Position numbers and translations under genes: made by a program. The notes under the pieces are model-generated. The model ran no database searches, had not been told where the DNA came from, and saw only the letters and a program-made list of their open reading frames with translations. A stretch of 64,000 bases of DNA from Aerococcaceae bacterium DSM 111021. Lineage in GTDB: Bacteria > Bacillota > Bacilli > Lactobacillales > Aerococcaceae. This document shows, one piece after another, positions 46,244 through 56,290 of the stretch (its first letter is position 1; every line of letters begins with the position of its first letter). The DNA lies in contig JACCEK010000001.1 of NCBI GenBank assembly GCA_020112395.1, forward strand, positions 930,001-994,000. Reading direction: 5' to 3'.

Positions 46244-47167
46244 TTATTTCCGTAATTTAGGGTCAAGTGCATCACGTAAACCATCACCAACAGCATTAAA
46301 TCCAAAAATTGTAATTGAAATTAATAAAGCTGGGAATAATAGTCTCCATGGTGCCGTTAGGATTGCTTCATTTCCTTCTGAAGCCATAGTACCCCAACTT
46401 GCAAGTGGCGGTGTAACACCTAAACCAATATAACTTAAGAATGCCTCATTAAAAATAGCTGCTGGTATTTGTAAAGTCATTGTTACAATGATTGAACCCA
46501 TTGCATTAGGAATTAAATGTTTGCGAATCAAATGAGATGCTGAAGCACCTAATGTTCTAGAAGCTAGTACATATTCTTGTTCTTTTAATGACATAACTTC
46601 TGCACGGACGATACGTGCCATTCGAATCCAACCAGTTAATGACAATGCGATAATCATCGGTACTAAACCTTGTTGTAATACTACTAATAACAAGATGATG
46701 ATTAATAATTCTGGTACAGAGTTTAAAATATCACAAATACGCATCATGATATTATCAACACGTCCTCCAATTAAACCAGAAACACTACCGTAAACAACTC
46801 CAACAACTAAGTTAATAATTGCTGCTGATATACCGATTAGTAGAGAGATTCTTGCCCCTACCCATGAACGCACAAAAACGTCACGTCCTAAGTTATCTGT
46901 TCCAAACCAGAATTCCGCCGATGGCGCAGCGTTATACACACCTGTTTGTTCTGCATAATCATATTGAGATAGGATTGGTGCAAAAACAGCCATAATCGCG
47001 ATAAATCCTAAAATAGTAATACCAACAATAGCTAACTTATTACGGATAAATGCACGCATAACCTCGCCCCAGAAAGAGATCGACTTCTCACTTAAGATGT
47101 CTGTATCTGCTTCACGACCACCAACTACTTCAAAATTCTTTTGCGATAGTACTTGTTCTTCAGTCAT
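46244..47167 (-). CDS. oppC: Oligopeptide ABC transporter permease OppC
   Basis: This 307-residue permease has about six membrane segments and a cytoplasmic N-terminal extension. FWFGTDNLGRDVFVRSWVGAR near residues 86-106 and LASRTLGASASHLIRKHLIPN near 200-220 (EAA loop) are diagnostic of OppC/DppC. It starts 2 bases after oppB. Confidence 0.95.
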   Translation of the reverse strand: MTEEQVLSQKNFEVVGGREADTDILSEKSISFWGEVMRAFIRNKLAIVGITILGFIAIMAVFAPILSQYDYAEQTGVYNAAPSAEFWFGTDNLGRDVFVRSWVGARISLLIGISAAIINLVVGVVYGSVSGLIGGRVDNIMMRICDILNSVPELLIIILLLVVLQQGLVPMIIALSLTGWIRMARIVRAEVMSLKEQEYVLASRTLGASASHLIRKHLIPNAMGSIIVTMTLQIPAAIFNEAFLSYIGLGVTPPLASWGTMASEGNEAILTAPWRLLFPALLISITIFGFNAVGDGLRDALDPKLRK

Positions 47168-47169
47168 AA

Positions 47170-48102
47170 TTAGTTGTCATCCCCTTCTAGTTTTATACGT
47201 GGATCTAGAAATACATACAAAATATCAACAATTAATACAGCTGCTAAAAGTACAATAGCAAAGAACACTGTAATACCCATGATTAATGTATAGTCACGGT
47301 TATTGATACTTTGAACAAAGTGTCGACCAAGTCCAGGAATGGCGAATATATTTTCAATAACAAAACTACCCGTTAAAACCCCGGCTATTAATGGACCTAA
47401 ATAGGTCACTACTGGTAGTAGTGCATTTTTTAGTGAGTGTTTAAAAACGATTCCCCATTTTTTTAATCCTTTAGCTTTAGCTAACTTGACATATTCGGAG
47501 GTGTTTTGTTCCAACAAACTAGACCGTGTCAATTTAGCTATATTCCCCATAAAACCTAAACCTAATGCAACTGCCGGTAAAAGGATATGCATGGATGTCT
47601 TCCACCCACTGATTGGGAACCAGCCTAATTTTAAACCTAATTGGTACTGCATTAACCCTGCAAGTACAAATGATGGAATCGAGATTCCTAATACCGAAAT
47701 AATTGTTGCGATATAATCTCCTGCTTTATTATGGTACATTGCAGAGATTATACCTAATAATACTCCAAAACCAATTGCAAAAAATAATGACGCCGCACCT
47801 AATGTTACTGATACTGGGAAGCTTTCTGCGATCATATCATTCGTTGATCTTCCTCGATATTTCATCGACTCTCCAAAATCAAATGTTGCAACATTTTTTA
47901 CATAAGTAAAATATTGCTCATACCATGGATCATTTAATCCATATGCTTCGTTCAACTGTTCTTGAATTTGTGGTGTAACCACTTGTTGCTCAGCCGCAAA
48001 AGGATTACCTGGTGCTAGTCGCATTAGAAAGAATGTAACAGTTACAATTACGAATAATGCCAAAAGGCTGTGCCCAAAGCGTTTCAAGATATACTTAGTC
48101 AC
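47170..48102 (-). CDS. oppB: Oligopeptide ABC transporter permease OppB
   Basis: This 310-residue permease has six membrane segments. MTKYILKRFGHSLLALFVIV at the start, FDFGESMKYRGRSTNDMIA, the EAA-type KLAKAKGLKKWGIVFKHSLKN and VIENIFAIPGLGRHFVQSI are diagnostic. It begins with GTG, with AAGGAGGAAA upstream. It heads oppBCDF, separated from its likely receptor oppA. Confidence 0.95.
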   Translation of the reverse strand: MTKYILKRFGHSLLALFVIVTVTFFLMRLAPGNPFAAEQQVVTPQIQEQLNEAYGLNDPWYEQYFTYVKNVATFDFGESMKYRGRSTNDMIAESFPVSVTLGAASLFFAIGFGVLLGIISAMYHNKAGDYIATIISVLGISIPSFVLAGLMQYQLGLKLGWFPISGWKTSMHILLPAVALGLGFMGNIAKLTRSSLLEQNTSEYVKLAKAKGLKKWGIVFKHSLKNALLPVVTYLGPLIAGVLTGSFVIENIFAIPGLGRHFVQSINNRDYTLIMGITVFFAIVLLAAVLIVDILYVFLDPRIKLEGDDN

Positions 48103-48123
48103 GAAATTTCCTCCTTATTTATT

Positions 48124-48142
48124 ACATCATAATTTATGATGT
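48124..48142. repeat. Palindrome upstream of oppB
   Basis: ACATCATAATTTATGATGT is a perfect palindrome 20-odd bases before the oppB start. It could form a hairpin in the leader or bind a dimeric regulator. A TATAAT (48196-48191) with a TGG extension upstream is the likely -10. Further up, 48252-48280 contains GTGC/GCAC arms of unclear use. Confidence 0.45.
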
Positions 48143-48454
48143 GATTTTAAATCAAATTCCTTTTCAAATTTGAATTTTCCTTAGAATTATATTATACCAA
48201 CGCTATTATCAATACGCTTCTGTTATCAATAATTACCAAACGTTAAATAACACCCCTATCGTGCAATGCACACAGAGGGTCAATATAATCATTCATACAT
48301 TATATCAGAAACGAATGCGAATAAAAATGTTAGATGAGTATAAAGTTAGTTTATTTAAAAAGTTTGTTATTATAATTTCATTTTTATAAGTTTTACTTAT
48401 AAAATTCGAATAAACTACACATTTTTCTAAACAAATAATGCAATCCAAAATAAT

Positions 48455-48497
48455 AAACCTCTAAAGATCAGCACGACATTGTGCACCTTAGAGGTTT
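48455..48497 (-). terminator. Terminator of livJ3
   Basis: AAACCTCTAA and TTAGAGGTTT (with wobble) form a stem directly after the livJ3 stop, followed by ATT-rich sequence on the minus strand. Confidence 0.75.
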
Positions 48498-48513
48498 AAT
48501 ATATATTTGATTT

Positions 48514-49692
48514 TTAGTTTGAACTTCCATCTACTTCATAGATATTTGCTACTTCTCCATCAACTAAGTGTAGCATTGGTGCTGGTTTAACAGCATTATG
48601 CTCTTCATCAATGTAAAACTCACCTGTAACCCCACCCGTAAAGCTTTCCATGTTTTCGATTGCATCTCTTACTGCTGTTCGATCAGTTGAACCTGCGTCT
48701 TCAATTGCTTGGAATAATAATTTAGCTCCATCGTAACCTAATGCTCCAAAAGTATCTGGTGTTTTACCAAATTTCTCTTCATATGCGTCTACGAATGCTT
48801 TTCCTGCTGGGTCTTCAGTTCCTGTATAGAAGTTTGATGTAAAGTATACGTCTGTTGCATTACTTGCTCCAGCTAACTCTACGTAAGCATCACTTGCAAA
48901 ACCATGTCCACTTAAGATTGGTTGAGTTAAGCCCATTTCACGCGCTTGTTTAGTGATTAACCCACCTTCAGTATAGAATGCTGGTAAATAGATAACATCA
49001 AATTCTGTTGCTAATAATGTTGTTAATACAGCTGAGAAATCTGTATCTCCACTTGTATATGACTCTTCTAAAACAACTTCATTTCCTAGTGCTTCCCATT
49101 CAGCGATGAACGGCGCTGCTTGCCCTACTGAATAGTCATTTGATTGATCAACTAAAACAACTGCTTTTTGTGCATCTAATTCATCTGTAGCAAAACGTGC
49201 TGCAGCATTTGCTTGGTACGTATAAGAAAACGCTAAACGGAATACCCAGTCTAGTACATTTCCATCATCATCTAAGGTCAAATCATCAGCGGTTGCAGCA
49301 GGAATAACCGCTGGAATTTCTGCTTGTTGCGCTACTGGACTTTGTGCTAAAACTAAGTCTGTTGCTCCGGGACCGATTAGTGCTACGGCTCCCTCTTCAA
49401 CTAAACGTGTCGCTACAGATGCTGTCTCCGTCTTGTCTGATTTATTATCATAGTGCAAGATTTCTACTTGTTGTCCATCCAATAATCCACCTTCAGCATT
49501 CACTTCTTCTACAGCCAATTGTAGTGCTTCATACATTGCTTGACCATACGATGCTGAGTACCCTGACGTTTCCATATTAGCTCCAACTTTAATTGTTTCG
49601 CTCTCCTCTTGTGCTAATACAGATAAACTAGATGAAGATGCGAATAAAGTGACACCAGCTAAAAGACTTAAACCTAATTTTTTAAAGTTCAT
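48514..49692 (-). CDS. BCAA-type substrate-binding protein LivJ paralog 3
   Basis: This is a 392-residue receptor of the Leu/Ile/Val family. IKVGANMETSGYSASYGQAM near residues 35-54, VALIGPGATDLVLAQSPV and VLVDQSNDYSVGQA match the other two LivJ proteins. The signal peptide ends SVLA before QE with no cysteine. It is a single gene with its own promoter, a leader ORF with five consecutive Ile codons and an attenuator. It lies 45 kb from the livHM permease that it probably serves. Confidence 0.9.
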   Translation of the reverse strand: MNFKKLGLSLLAGVTLFASSSSLSVLAQEESETIKVGANMETSGYSASYGQAMYEALQLAVEEVNAEGGLLDGQQVEILHYDNKSDKTETASVATRLVEEGAVALIGPGATDLVLAQSPVAQQAEIPAVIPAATADDLTLDDDGNVLDWVFRLAFSYTYQANAAARFATDELDAQKAVVLVDQSNDYSVGQAAPFIAEWEALGNEVVLEESYTSGDTDFSAVLTTLLATEFDVIYLPAFYTEGGLITKQAREMGLTQPILSGHGFASDAYVELAGASNATDVYFTSNFYTGTEDPAGKAFVDAYEEKFGKTPDTFGALGYDGAKLLFQAIEDAGSTDRTAVRDAIENMESFTGGVTGEFYIDEEHNAVKPAPMLHLVDGEVANIYEVDGSSN

Positions 49693-49798
49693 AATATTCC
49701 TCCTGTTTGTTTGGATAATAAGTATCGATGAATAATCTTAATATAATAATATCGGAAATGTCATATTCTATAACTAATCACTTCTTTCCAGATTTAAC

Positions 49799-49836
49799 AA
49801 AAAAAGTAGCCACCCATTCGTTGAATGGATGACTAC
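49799..49836 (-). terminator. Attenuator terminator before livJ3
   Basis: GTAGTCATCCATTC and GAATGGGTGGCTAC pair over 14 positions as RNA on the minus strand (two G-U pairs) and run into seven T. It lies between the leader ORF and livJ3. CCATTC of its 5' arm could pair instead with upstream GAATGG (49851-49846). Confidence 0.88.
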
Positions 49837-49900
49837 TATCAAGCCCCATTCATAACTTACACGAATAGGACTGAAACACATTAGATTTTTAATCTAAGGT

Positions 49901-49954
49901 TTAAGTCCTGGTCTTAATAATAATAATAATGTTATTATTCTGTAAGTTATGCAT
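49901..49954 (-). CDS. Ile-run leader peptide of livJ3 (attenuation)
   Basis: This 17-residue ORF reads MHNLQNNNIIIIIKTRT, with five consecutive ATT codons (9-13) and GA-rich AAAGAGAGAGAACT before ATG. CATAACTTAC at codons 2-5 is perfectly complementary to GTAAGTTATG (49860-49851). AGGACT at codons 16-17 pairs with AGTCCT around an inner TTAGATT/AATCTAA hairpin. With the terminator at 49799-49836 this gives alternative folds that depend on where the ribosome stops. Inferred: Ile-tRNA shortage stalls the ribosome and releases livJ3 transcription. Confidence 0.82.
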   Translation of the reverse strand: MHNLQNNNIIIIIKTRT

Positions 49955-49993
49955 AGTTCTCTCTCTTTCCGTTAATCATTTTCTAATACACTT

Positions 49994-50022
49994 ATAATAT
50001 ACTTTACTCTTTATAATTGCAA
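49994..50022 (-). promoter_or_regulatory. Promoter of the livJ3 leader
   Basis: TTGCAA (50022-50017), 17 bases, TATTAT (49999-49994). The expected start near 49987 gives a leader of about 295 bases before livJ3. Confidence 0.65.
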
Positions 50023-50029
50023 GGAGTTT

Positions 50030-50479
50030 CTATGATATTCTGTATACAACCTCAAATATTTCACCTACTACGAGTGAATCTTCAGTGAACTCGGTTCCAT
50101 ATCTCGATGCTTCTTCTTTAAAGAACTCTATATGGACGCGTCGCCAATACTCTAATGACCGATCTCCTTCGCCTTCAATGTAAGCAAATTTCTCATCAAA
50201 CTCTTTAAAAGGCTGAATTATAACTTGAGAATTTTTAATAATACATTGTGCATTATTCTGGCTATCCAAAATTACACTATATGTCATGTTATTTGGAACA
50301 GGTTCATCTTCAAATTCATAACCTTCGTATAATGAAGCAGTCGCACATTTCGTTCCTTCTAGAACTAAAGCTAGTAATTTATCAGGTGCTGCCCCAAATT
50401 GCCAAGCATCATATCTTTCATGACTTAAATCCATATGGCCTTTTTGTTGATACTCCTGCCATAATTCTGATGCATTCAT
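50030..50479 (-). CDS. ASCH-domain protein
   Basis: This 149-residue protein has the ASCH beta-barrel layout: YDAWQFGAAPDKLLALVLEG, the GTKCATASL motif (residues 42-50, with conserved G-x-K), then EGDRSLEYWRRVHIEFF near 106-122. ASCH proteins are proposed RNA-binding or RNA-processing proteins; one relative is an N4-acetylcytidine amidohydrolase. The start at 50479 is chosen because AAGGAG lies 10 bases upstream, overlapping the end of the aminotransferase gene. Function not established. Confidence 0.8.
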   Translation of the reverse strand: MNASELWQEYQQKGHMDLSHERYDAWQFGAAPDKLLALVLEGTKCATASLYEGYEFEDEPVPNNMTYSVILDSQNNAQCIIKNSQVIIQPFKEFDEKFAYIEGEGDRSLEYWRRVHIEFFKEEASRYGTEFTEDSLVVGEIFEVVYRIS

Positions 50480-50481
50480 GT

Positions 50482-51477
50482 TTATTCTGCTCCTTCTATC
50501 TCTAACCATGATTGAATGAGTTCATTTAACCGGGAATAATCTTCGTGTTTGATTATAGAATATCGAACTGTATTCTTTAAGTTTTCATCATCGTAGAAGC
50601 GACCAACATATCCATTTTTCTCTAAATATCGACCTAATTTCAATGCTTTACCTCCATACGTAAACACAAAATTCGTATGACTTTCATTTACATACATCAC
50701 ATTACTTACTTGATTAAAAGCTTTAACTAACATATCTCGAGCATCTAACTGATAAGTTGCAAATTCATTTACCCAAGCTTCATCTTCTAAAAATACTGTC
50801 GCTAGATTCATACCTACATGATCCAATGGATATGGATGATTTATTCGAGTTATTTTATCGTATGTTAAGCCTTGAGCTATAATGATTCCAATTCTTAAAC
50901 CTGCTAATCCATAAATTTTGCTCATTGTACGAATAATTAAAATATGGTCACCTTGAGGTCGTTTATAGGATTCACCAAATTCAATGTATGCTTCATCTAT
51001 AACAAAATATCCTTGAATATTTTCCATAGCATCTGCAACTTGTTGTAGCTCTTCTTCACTAAACATCAAACCTGTTGGATTATGTGGATTAGAAAGTATA
51101 AATAACGATGGTTTTTCAATATTTATCAATTCAATTATTTTTTGAATTTCAAACGTATAGTCACTTTCACTTTCCACTTCATAAAAAGGTAATTGTAATT
51201 GTTCAGCGTAGTCTCTATACATAAAGAAATCGGGTGTAATTGTCATAACACCCTTTTGTCCTAATGTAATAAAAGCTTTTTGAATCCACTCATCTGCACC
51301 ACTTGCTAATTCAATTTGAGTTGGATCTAAATCATTTTGTTTGGCATATATTTCTTTTAATTGTCCTAATTCAGTATCTGGATACTCTTGAAATTGTGTT
51401 CTTTTAAAAACTTCATCCATATATTCTTTTTTGATAGGTGATATCGGACTAGTGTTCCTATTCATAATAATCATCAT
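50482..51477 (-). CDS. HisC-like aminotransferase
   Basis: This 331-residue fold-type I PLP enzyme resembles histidinol-phosphate aminotransferase (class I/II). It has ELASGADEWIQKAF near residues 57-70, LSNPHNPTGLMFS near 128-140, YFVIDEAYIEFG and the PLP lysine in RTMSKIYGLAGLRIG near 182-196. It lacks the N-terminal arm of many HisC proteins and no his genes are nearby, so histidinol phosphate is only one possible substrate. Two adjacent ATG codons could start it. The ASCH gene follows at once. Confidence 0.82.
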   Translation of the reverse strand: MMIIMNRNTSPISPIKKEYMDEVFKRTQFQEYPDTELGQLKEIYAKQNDLDPTQIELASGADEWIQKAFITLGQKGVMTITPDFFMYRDYAEQLQLPFYEVESESDYTFEIQKIIELINIEKPSLFILSNPHNPTGLMFSEEELQQVADAMENIQGYFVIDEAYIEFGESYKRPQGDHILIIRTMSKIYGLAGLRIGIIIAQGLTYDKITRINHPYPLDHVGMNLATVFLEDEAWVNEFATYQLDARDMLVKAFNQVSNVMYVNESHTNFVFTYGGKALKLGRYLEKNGYVGRFYDDENLKNTVRYSIIKHEDYSRLNELIQSWLEIEGAE

Positions 51478-51555
51478 TCTACCTCTTCTCGTGAAATATA
51501 TTCTATTATATCACTAATATTTTTAATTGAAATCTAATAATTATTATTGTTTCAA

Positions 51556-51585
51556 CAAAAAAAGCATTCCCAAGGGAATGCTTTT
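51556..51585 (-). terminator. Terminator of tuf
   Basis: AAAAGCATTCCC and GGGAATGCTTTT form a perfect 12-bp stem followed by T tract on the minus strand, 20 bases after tuf. Confidence 0.92.
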
Positions 51586-51605
51586 CATTGTTTGTTGTTT
51601 TGGAA

Positions 51606-52790
51606 TTATTTGTTAATTGAAATAACAGTTCCAGCACCAACAGTACGTCCACCTTCACGGATAGAGAAACGAGTTCCCTCTTCCATAGCGATTGGGTGAA
51701 TTAATTCTACAGTGATTGTTACGTTATCTCCAGGCATTACCATTTCAGTTCCTTCTGGTAAGTTGATGATTCCTGTAACATCAGTTGTTGTAAAGTAGAA
51801 TTGTGGGCGGTAGTTATCGAAGAATGGAGTATGACGTCCACCCTCTTCTTTAGATAATACATAGATCTCAGCCGAGAAAGTAGTATGTGGCGTAATTGAT
51901 CCAGGTTTAGCTAAGATTTGTCCACGTTCGATGTCATCACGTGTAACACCACGTAATAAAGCACCAATGTTGTCCCCTGCTTCAGCATAGTCTAACATTT
52001 TACGGAACATTTCAACACCAGTTACGATTGATTTTTGAGTATCTTTGATACCAACAATTTCAATTTCGTCTCCAACTGTAACTTGTCCACGTTCAACACG
52101 TCCTGTTGCAACAGTACCACGACCAGTAATTGAGAATACGTCCTCAACTGGCATCATGAATGGTTTGTCGATTTCACGTTCTGGTTCTGGAATGAATGTA
52201 TCTACAGCTTCCATTAATTCTAAGATTTTAGCTTCGTAATCAGCGTCGCCTTCTAAAGCTTTTAATGAAGAACCAACGATTACAGGAACATCGTCCCCTG
52301 GGTAATCGTATTCTGATAATAAGTCACGAACTTCTAATTCAACAAGTTCTAATAACTCTTCATCATCAACCATATCAGCTTTGTTTAAGTATACTACGAA
52401 ATGTGGTACACCAACTTGACGTGATAATAAGATATGCTCACGAGTTTGTGGCATTGGACCATCAGCTGCAGATACTACTAAGATAGCACCATCCATTTGA
52501 GCAGCTCCAGTGATCATGTTTTTAACGTAGTCCGCATGTCCTGGCGCATCGATATGTGCGTAGTGACGGTTAGCAGTTTCATACTCAATATGTGAAGTAT
52601 TGATTGTGATTCCACGTTCTTTTTCTTCAGGTGCGTTATCGATTGAAGCATAATCTTGTGCTTCACCGAAACCATTTTTAGCTAAAACTGTTGCGATTGC
52701 AGCAGATGTAGTTGTTTTACCGTGGTCAACGTGTCCTAAAGTCCCAATATTAACATGGGGTTTCGTACGTTCAAATTTTTCTTTTCCCAT
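51606..52790 (-). CDS. tuf: Elongation factor Tu
   Basis: EF-Tu delivers aminoacyl-tRNA to the ribosome. The 394-residue protein has G1 GHVDHGKTT near residues 18-26, G3 DAPGHADY, G4 NKAD and the C-terminal [16 protein letters not shown]. It is the last gene of rpsL-rpsG-fusA-tuf but also has its own promoter in the 150-base gap after fusA. Confidence 0.98.
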   Translation of the reverse strand: MGKEKFERTKPHVNIGTLGHVDHGKTTTSAAIATVLAKNGFGEAQDYASIDNAPEEKERGITINTSHIEYETANRHYAHIDAPGHADYVKNMITGAAQMDGAILVVSAADGPMPQTREHILLSRQVGVPHFVVYLNKADMVDDEELLELVELEVRDLLSEYDYPGDDVPVIVGSSLKALEGDADYEAKILELMEAVDTFIPEPEREIDKPFMMPVEDVFSITGRGTVATGRVERGQVTVGDEIEIVGIKDTQKSIVTGVEMFRKMLDYAEAGDNIGALLRGVTRDDIERGQILAKPGSITPHTTFSAEIYVLSKEEGGRHTPFFDNYRPQFYFTTTDVTGIINLPEGTEMVMPGDNVTITVELIHPIAMEEGTRFSIREGGRTVGAGTVISINK

Positions 52791-52852
52791 TATGTAATCC
52801 TCCTAAAATATATGTAATCTAATTATAGATTATTTTTTAACCTATCGAAATG

Positions 52853-52893
52853 ATTATACCGCGAAAGGAAGGTAAATTCAACCATTTACCTTC
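52853..52893 (-). promoter_or_regulatory. tuf promoter and overlapping hairpin
   Basis: TTGAAT (52881-52876), 17 bases, TATAAT (52858-52853) form a promoter for tuf. It overlaps a 10-bp hairpin GGAAGGTAAA/TTTACCTTCC (52866-52893), which may act as a weak terminator of the fusA message. Confidence 0.6.
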
Positions 52894-52940
52894 CATATAT
52901 TCACGATAGTAGCAAGCCTTGTGCTTACTATTTTAACGGA

Positions 52941-55022
52941 TTATCTACCGCTATGTTTTTCGATAATTTCTTGTTGAATTGATTTTGGAACAGCTTCATA
53001 GTGGTCGAATTGCATAGTAAATGTACCACGACCTTGAGTAGCTGAACGTAAAGTTGTCGCATATCCGAACATTTCAGATAAAGGAATGAATCCTCTAACA
53101 ATTTGCGCGTTACCACGAGCAGTTGTACCATCGATGTGTCCACGTCTAGAGCTCACGTGTCCCATTACATCTCCTAAGTACTCTTCAGGAACTGTAACTT
53201 CTACTAACATCATTGGCTCTAAGATTGCTGGATCAGCTTTCTTAGCTGCTTCACGTAATGCTAATGAAGCTGCAACTTTAAAGGCAGTCTCAGATGAATC
53301 GACATCATGGTATGAACCATCGTAAAGCTTAGCTTTAACATCGATTAATTGGAATCCAGCTAATACACCGTTTTCCATTGCATCTTTAAGTCCTGCATCT
53401 ACTGCTGGGATGAATTCACGAGGAACTGTACCACCAACGATTGCATCTTCGAATTCATATCCGCCACCTTCTTCATTAGGTGAGAATTCAATCCAAACAT
53501 GTCCGAATTGACCTTTACCACCCGATTGACGAACGAATTTACCTTCAGCTTTAGTTGAAGCACGGAAAGTCTCACGGTATGAAACTTGTGGAGCACCAAC
53601 AGTAGCTGAAACTTTGAATTCACGTTTTAGACGGTCAACAATGATGTCTAAGTGTAACTCACCCATACCAGCGATGATAGTTTGTCCAGTTTCGTGGTCA
53701 GTTGTCGCACGGAAAGTTGGATCTTCTTCAGCTAGTTTAGCTAAGGCTGTAGACATTTTGTCTTGGTCTGCTTTTGAATCTGGTTCAATCGCAACGTTAA
53801 TAACTGGCTCTGGGAAGTCCATAGATTCAAGGATCACTGGAGCGTTCTCAGCACATAAAGTATCACCAGTAGTTGTATTCTTAAGACCTACCGCAGCAGC
53901 GATATCTCCTGAGAATACTTCTGGGATTTCTTCACGTGAATTCGCGTGCATTTGTAAGATACGTCCTACACGCTCACGGTTATCTTTAGTAGCATTCAAT
54001 ACATAAGAACCTGCTGCTAAAGTTCCTGAATATACACGGAAGAATGTTAAACGACCAACGAATGGATCTGTCATAACTTTAAATGCTAATGCAGCAAAGT
54101 CTTCAGAGTCATCCGCGTGATGTTCTAGAGTGTCATCCGTTCCAGGGATAGTACCAATAATTGGTGGTACTTCTAAAGGTGATGGTAAGAAATCAATAAC
54201 ACCGTTTAGTAATAATTGAACACCTTTGTTCTTGAATGAAGAACCAACATATACAGGGTAGAACTCAACCGCAACTGTTGCTTTACGGATTGCCGCTTTA
54301 AGAGTATCAACATCGATTTCTTCACCTTCAAGGTAAGACATCATAATGTTTTCGTCTAAGTCAGCAACAGCTTCAATTAAGTTAGTACGCCATGTGTTAG
54401 CTAAGTCTTTCATGTCTTCTGGGATTTCGATTTCTTCAACGTTTTCCCCTAAGTCATCATGATAGTGGAATGCTTTCATTTCAATTAAGTCAATGATTCC
54501 GTTGAAGTTATCTTCGGCACCAATTGGTAATTGAACTGGGTGAGCATTAGCTTCTAAACGAGCATGAAGAGTTTCAGTCGCGTTTAAGAAGTCTGCACCT
54601 AGTTTATCCATCTTATTGATATATACAATACGAGGAACACCGTATGTAGTAGCTTGACGCCAAACTGTTTCAGTTTGAGGTTCAACACCTGATTGAGCAT
54701 CAAGTACAGTTACTGCACCATCAAGTACACGTAATGAACGCTCTACTTCTACAGTAAAGTCCACGTGACCTGGAGTATCAATAATGTTTACGCGGTGGTC
54801 ATTCCATTGTGCAGTAGTTGCAGCAGATGTAATTGTAATTCCACGCTCTTGTTCTTGTTCCATCCAGTCCATTTGTGATCCACCATCGTGAGTTTCACCG
54901 ATTTTGTGAATACGTCCTGTATAGTAAAGAATACGCTCTGTAGTAGTTGTCTTACCAGCATCAATATGGGCCATAATACCGATGTTACGCGTTTTATCAA
55001 GAGAAAATTCTCTCTTTGCCAT
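52941..55022 (-). CDS. fusA: Elongation factor G
   Basis: EF-G drives ribosome translocation. The 693-residue protein has G1 [12 protein letters not shown] near residues 18-29, switch [18 protein letters not shown] near 82-97, [10 protein letters not shown] and domain [19 protein letters not shown]. Length and all five domains look normal. It lies between rpsG and tuf. Confidence 0.98.
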   Translation of the reverse strand: MAKREFSLDKTRNIGIMAHIDAGKTTTTERILYYTGRIHKIGETHDGGSQMDWMEQEQERGITITSAATTAQWNDHRVNIIDTPGHVDFTVEVERSLRVLDGAVTVLDAQSGVEPQTETVWRQATTYGVPRIVYINKMDKLGADFLNATETLHARLEANAHPVQLPIGAEDNFNGIIDLIEMKAFHYHDDLGENVEEIEIPEDMKDLANTWRTNLIEAVADLDENIMMSYLEGEEIDVDTLKAAIRKATVAVEFYPVYVGSSFKNKGVQLLLNGVIDFLPSPLEVPPIIGTIPGTDDTLEHHADDSEDFAALAFKVMTDPFVGRLTFFRVYSGTLAAGSYVLNATKDNRERVGRILQMHANSREEIPEVFSGDIAAAVGLKNTTTGDTLCAENAPVILESMDFPEPVINVAIEPDSKADQDKMSTALAKLAEEDPTFRATTDHETGQTIIAGMGELHLDIIVDRLKREFKVSATVGAPQVSYRETFRASTKAEGKFVRQSGGKGQFGHVWIEFSPNEEGGGYEFEDAIVGGTVPREFIPAVDAGLKDAMENGVLAGFQLIDVKAKLYDGSYHDVDSSETAFKVAASLALREAAKKADPAILEPMMLVEVTVPEEYLGDVMGHVSSRRGHIDGTTARGNAQIVRGFIPLSEMFGYATTLRSATQGRGTFTMQFDHYEAVPKSIQQEIIEKHSGR

Positions 55023-55105
55023 TCTATTTTACCCCTCTTTCAAATGTATAATGAGCAATTGTTCTTCGCTTATGCAATTTTTTGCATAAAACAACTAGCA
55101 AATTT

Positions 55106-55576
55106 TTACCAGCGGAAGTGAGCGAAGGCTTTATTAGCTTCAGCCATTTTATGGATGTCTTCACGTTTCTTAACAGAAGCACCTGTATTATTAGCTGCAT
55201 CCATTAATTCTCGTGCAAGACGAGTTTCCATTGTTTTCTCCCCACGTAAACGTGAGTATTGAGTTAACCAACGGATAGCTAAAGTATAACGACGTTCTGG
55301 ACGAACTTCAACTGGTACTTGATAGTTAGAACCTCCGACACGACGAGCTTTAACTTCTAACAATGGCATAATATTTTCGATTGCTTGGTCAAATACTTCT
55401 AACGGTTCTTGACCTGTTTCTTCACGAATAATATCGAAAGCTGAGTATAAGATTTTAGAAGCTTTTCCACGTTTACCATCAACCATAATACGGTTAATTG
55501 TACGTGTAACTAATTTTGAATTGTAAATTGGATCTGCTAATACTTCACGTTTAGCAACATTACCTTTACGAGGCAT
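55106..55576 (-). CDS. rpsG: 30S ribosomal protein S7
   Basis: S7 is a 156-residue head-assembly protein. [20 protein letters not shown] at the start, [17 protein letters not shown] near residues 81-97 and [20 protein letters not shown] at the end are diagnostic. It follows rpsL by 42 bases. Confidence 0.98.
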   Translation of the reverse strand: MPRKGNVAKREVLADPIYNSKLVTRTINRIMVDGKRGKASKILYSAFDIIREETGQEPLEVFDQAIENIMPLLEVKARRVGGSNYQVPVEVRPERRYTLAIRWLTQYSRLRGEKTMETRLARELMDAANNTGASVKKREDIHKMAEANKAFAHFRW

Positions 55577-55618
55577 TCAAACTCCTCCTTTCATAAGGAA
55601 TTAATTTTATTTTTTAAT

Positions 55619-56029
55619 TTATTTAGGTTTTTTAGTTCCGTATTTAGAACGGCTTTGACGACGATCTGTAACACCAGCAGTATCTAGTGCTCCACGAACG
55701 ATATGGTAACGTACCCCTGGTAAGTCTTTCACACGTCCTCCACGTAATAACACAACACTATGTTCTTGTAAGTTGTGTCCTTCACCTGGAATATATGCTG
55801 TAACTTCCATTAAGTTAGATAAACGAACACGCGCGTATTTACGTAACGCCGAGTTAGGTTTCTTAGGTGTCATAGTACCAACACGTGTACATACACCACG
55901 TTTTTGTGGAGACATAGTCGTTGTTGTTTTACGTTTATAACTGTTATATCCAACGTTTAAGGCTGGAGAGTTTGATTTAGTCGTTTTAGCTTTACGAGGC
56001 TTATTAACTAATTGATTAATTGTAGGCAT
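55619..56029 (-). CDS. rpsL: 30S ribosomal protein S12
   Basis: S12 is a 136-residue decoding-centre protein. [39 protein letters not shown] (lysine of the streptomycin-associated site intact) and [16 protein letters not shown] are typical. It is first in the str operon, behind a 160-base leader. Confidence 0.98.
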   Translation of the reverse strand: MPTINQLVNKPRKAKTTKSNSPALNVGYNSYKRKTTTTMSPQKRGVCTRVGTMTPKKPNSALRKYARVRLSNLMEVTAYIPGEGHNLQEHSVVLLRGGRVKDLPGVRYHIVRGALDTAGVTDRRQSRSKYGTKKPK

Positions 56030-56054
56030 GAATTGTCCTCCTCCCGTCTTCTTT

Positions 56055-56123
56055 TCTTAGTCCACACTTCCAAGTGTGTCATTTTAAAGTAAAAATTCAA
56101 TTAAACAACATCCCTGTTGTTTA
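56055..56123 (-). promoter_or_regulatory. Two hairpins in the rpsL leader
   Basis: TTAAACAACA and TGTTGTTTAA pair perfectly around four bases (56100-56123), and CACACTTGGAAGTGTG forms a second hairpin near 56063-56080. Neither has a U tract. They may take part in r-protein feedback on the str operon or protect the 5' end. Confidence 0.5.
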
Positions 56124-56189
56124 AGGTAAGAGTTTTAAAGCAGTCAGCACGACTGATGACCAGGTATCTGTCATTAAAACACCTTAGGT

Positions 56190-56218
56190 ATAGTATCATG
56201 AGGATTTGTTTTCGTCAA
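56190..56218 (-). promoter_or_regulatory. str operon promoter
   Basis: TTGACG (56218-56213), 17 bases, TACTAT (56195-56190); predicted start near 56183 gives a leader of about 155 bases. Confidence 0.7.
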
Positions 56219-56233
56219 TAGTATTGAGCAATT

Positions 56234-56287
56234 TTTTTAAAAATAATCCGGCTATCTGATTAATTCCTGCAGATAGTCGGATTATTT
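56234..56287 (-). terminator. Terminator of the small acetyltransferase
   Basis: AATAATCCGGCTATCTG and CAGATAGTCGGATTATT (56242-56287) form a long stem with a T tract on the minus strand, overlapping the gene's end. Confidence 0.85.
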
Positions 56288-56290
56288 TGT

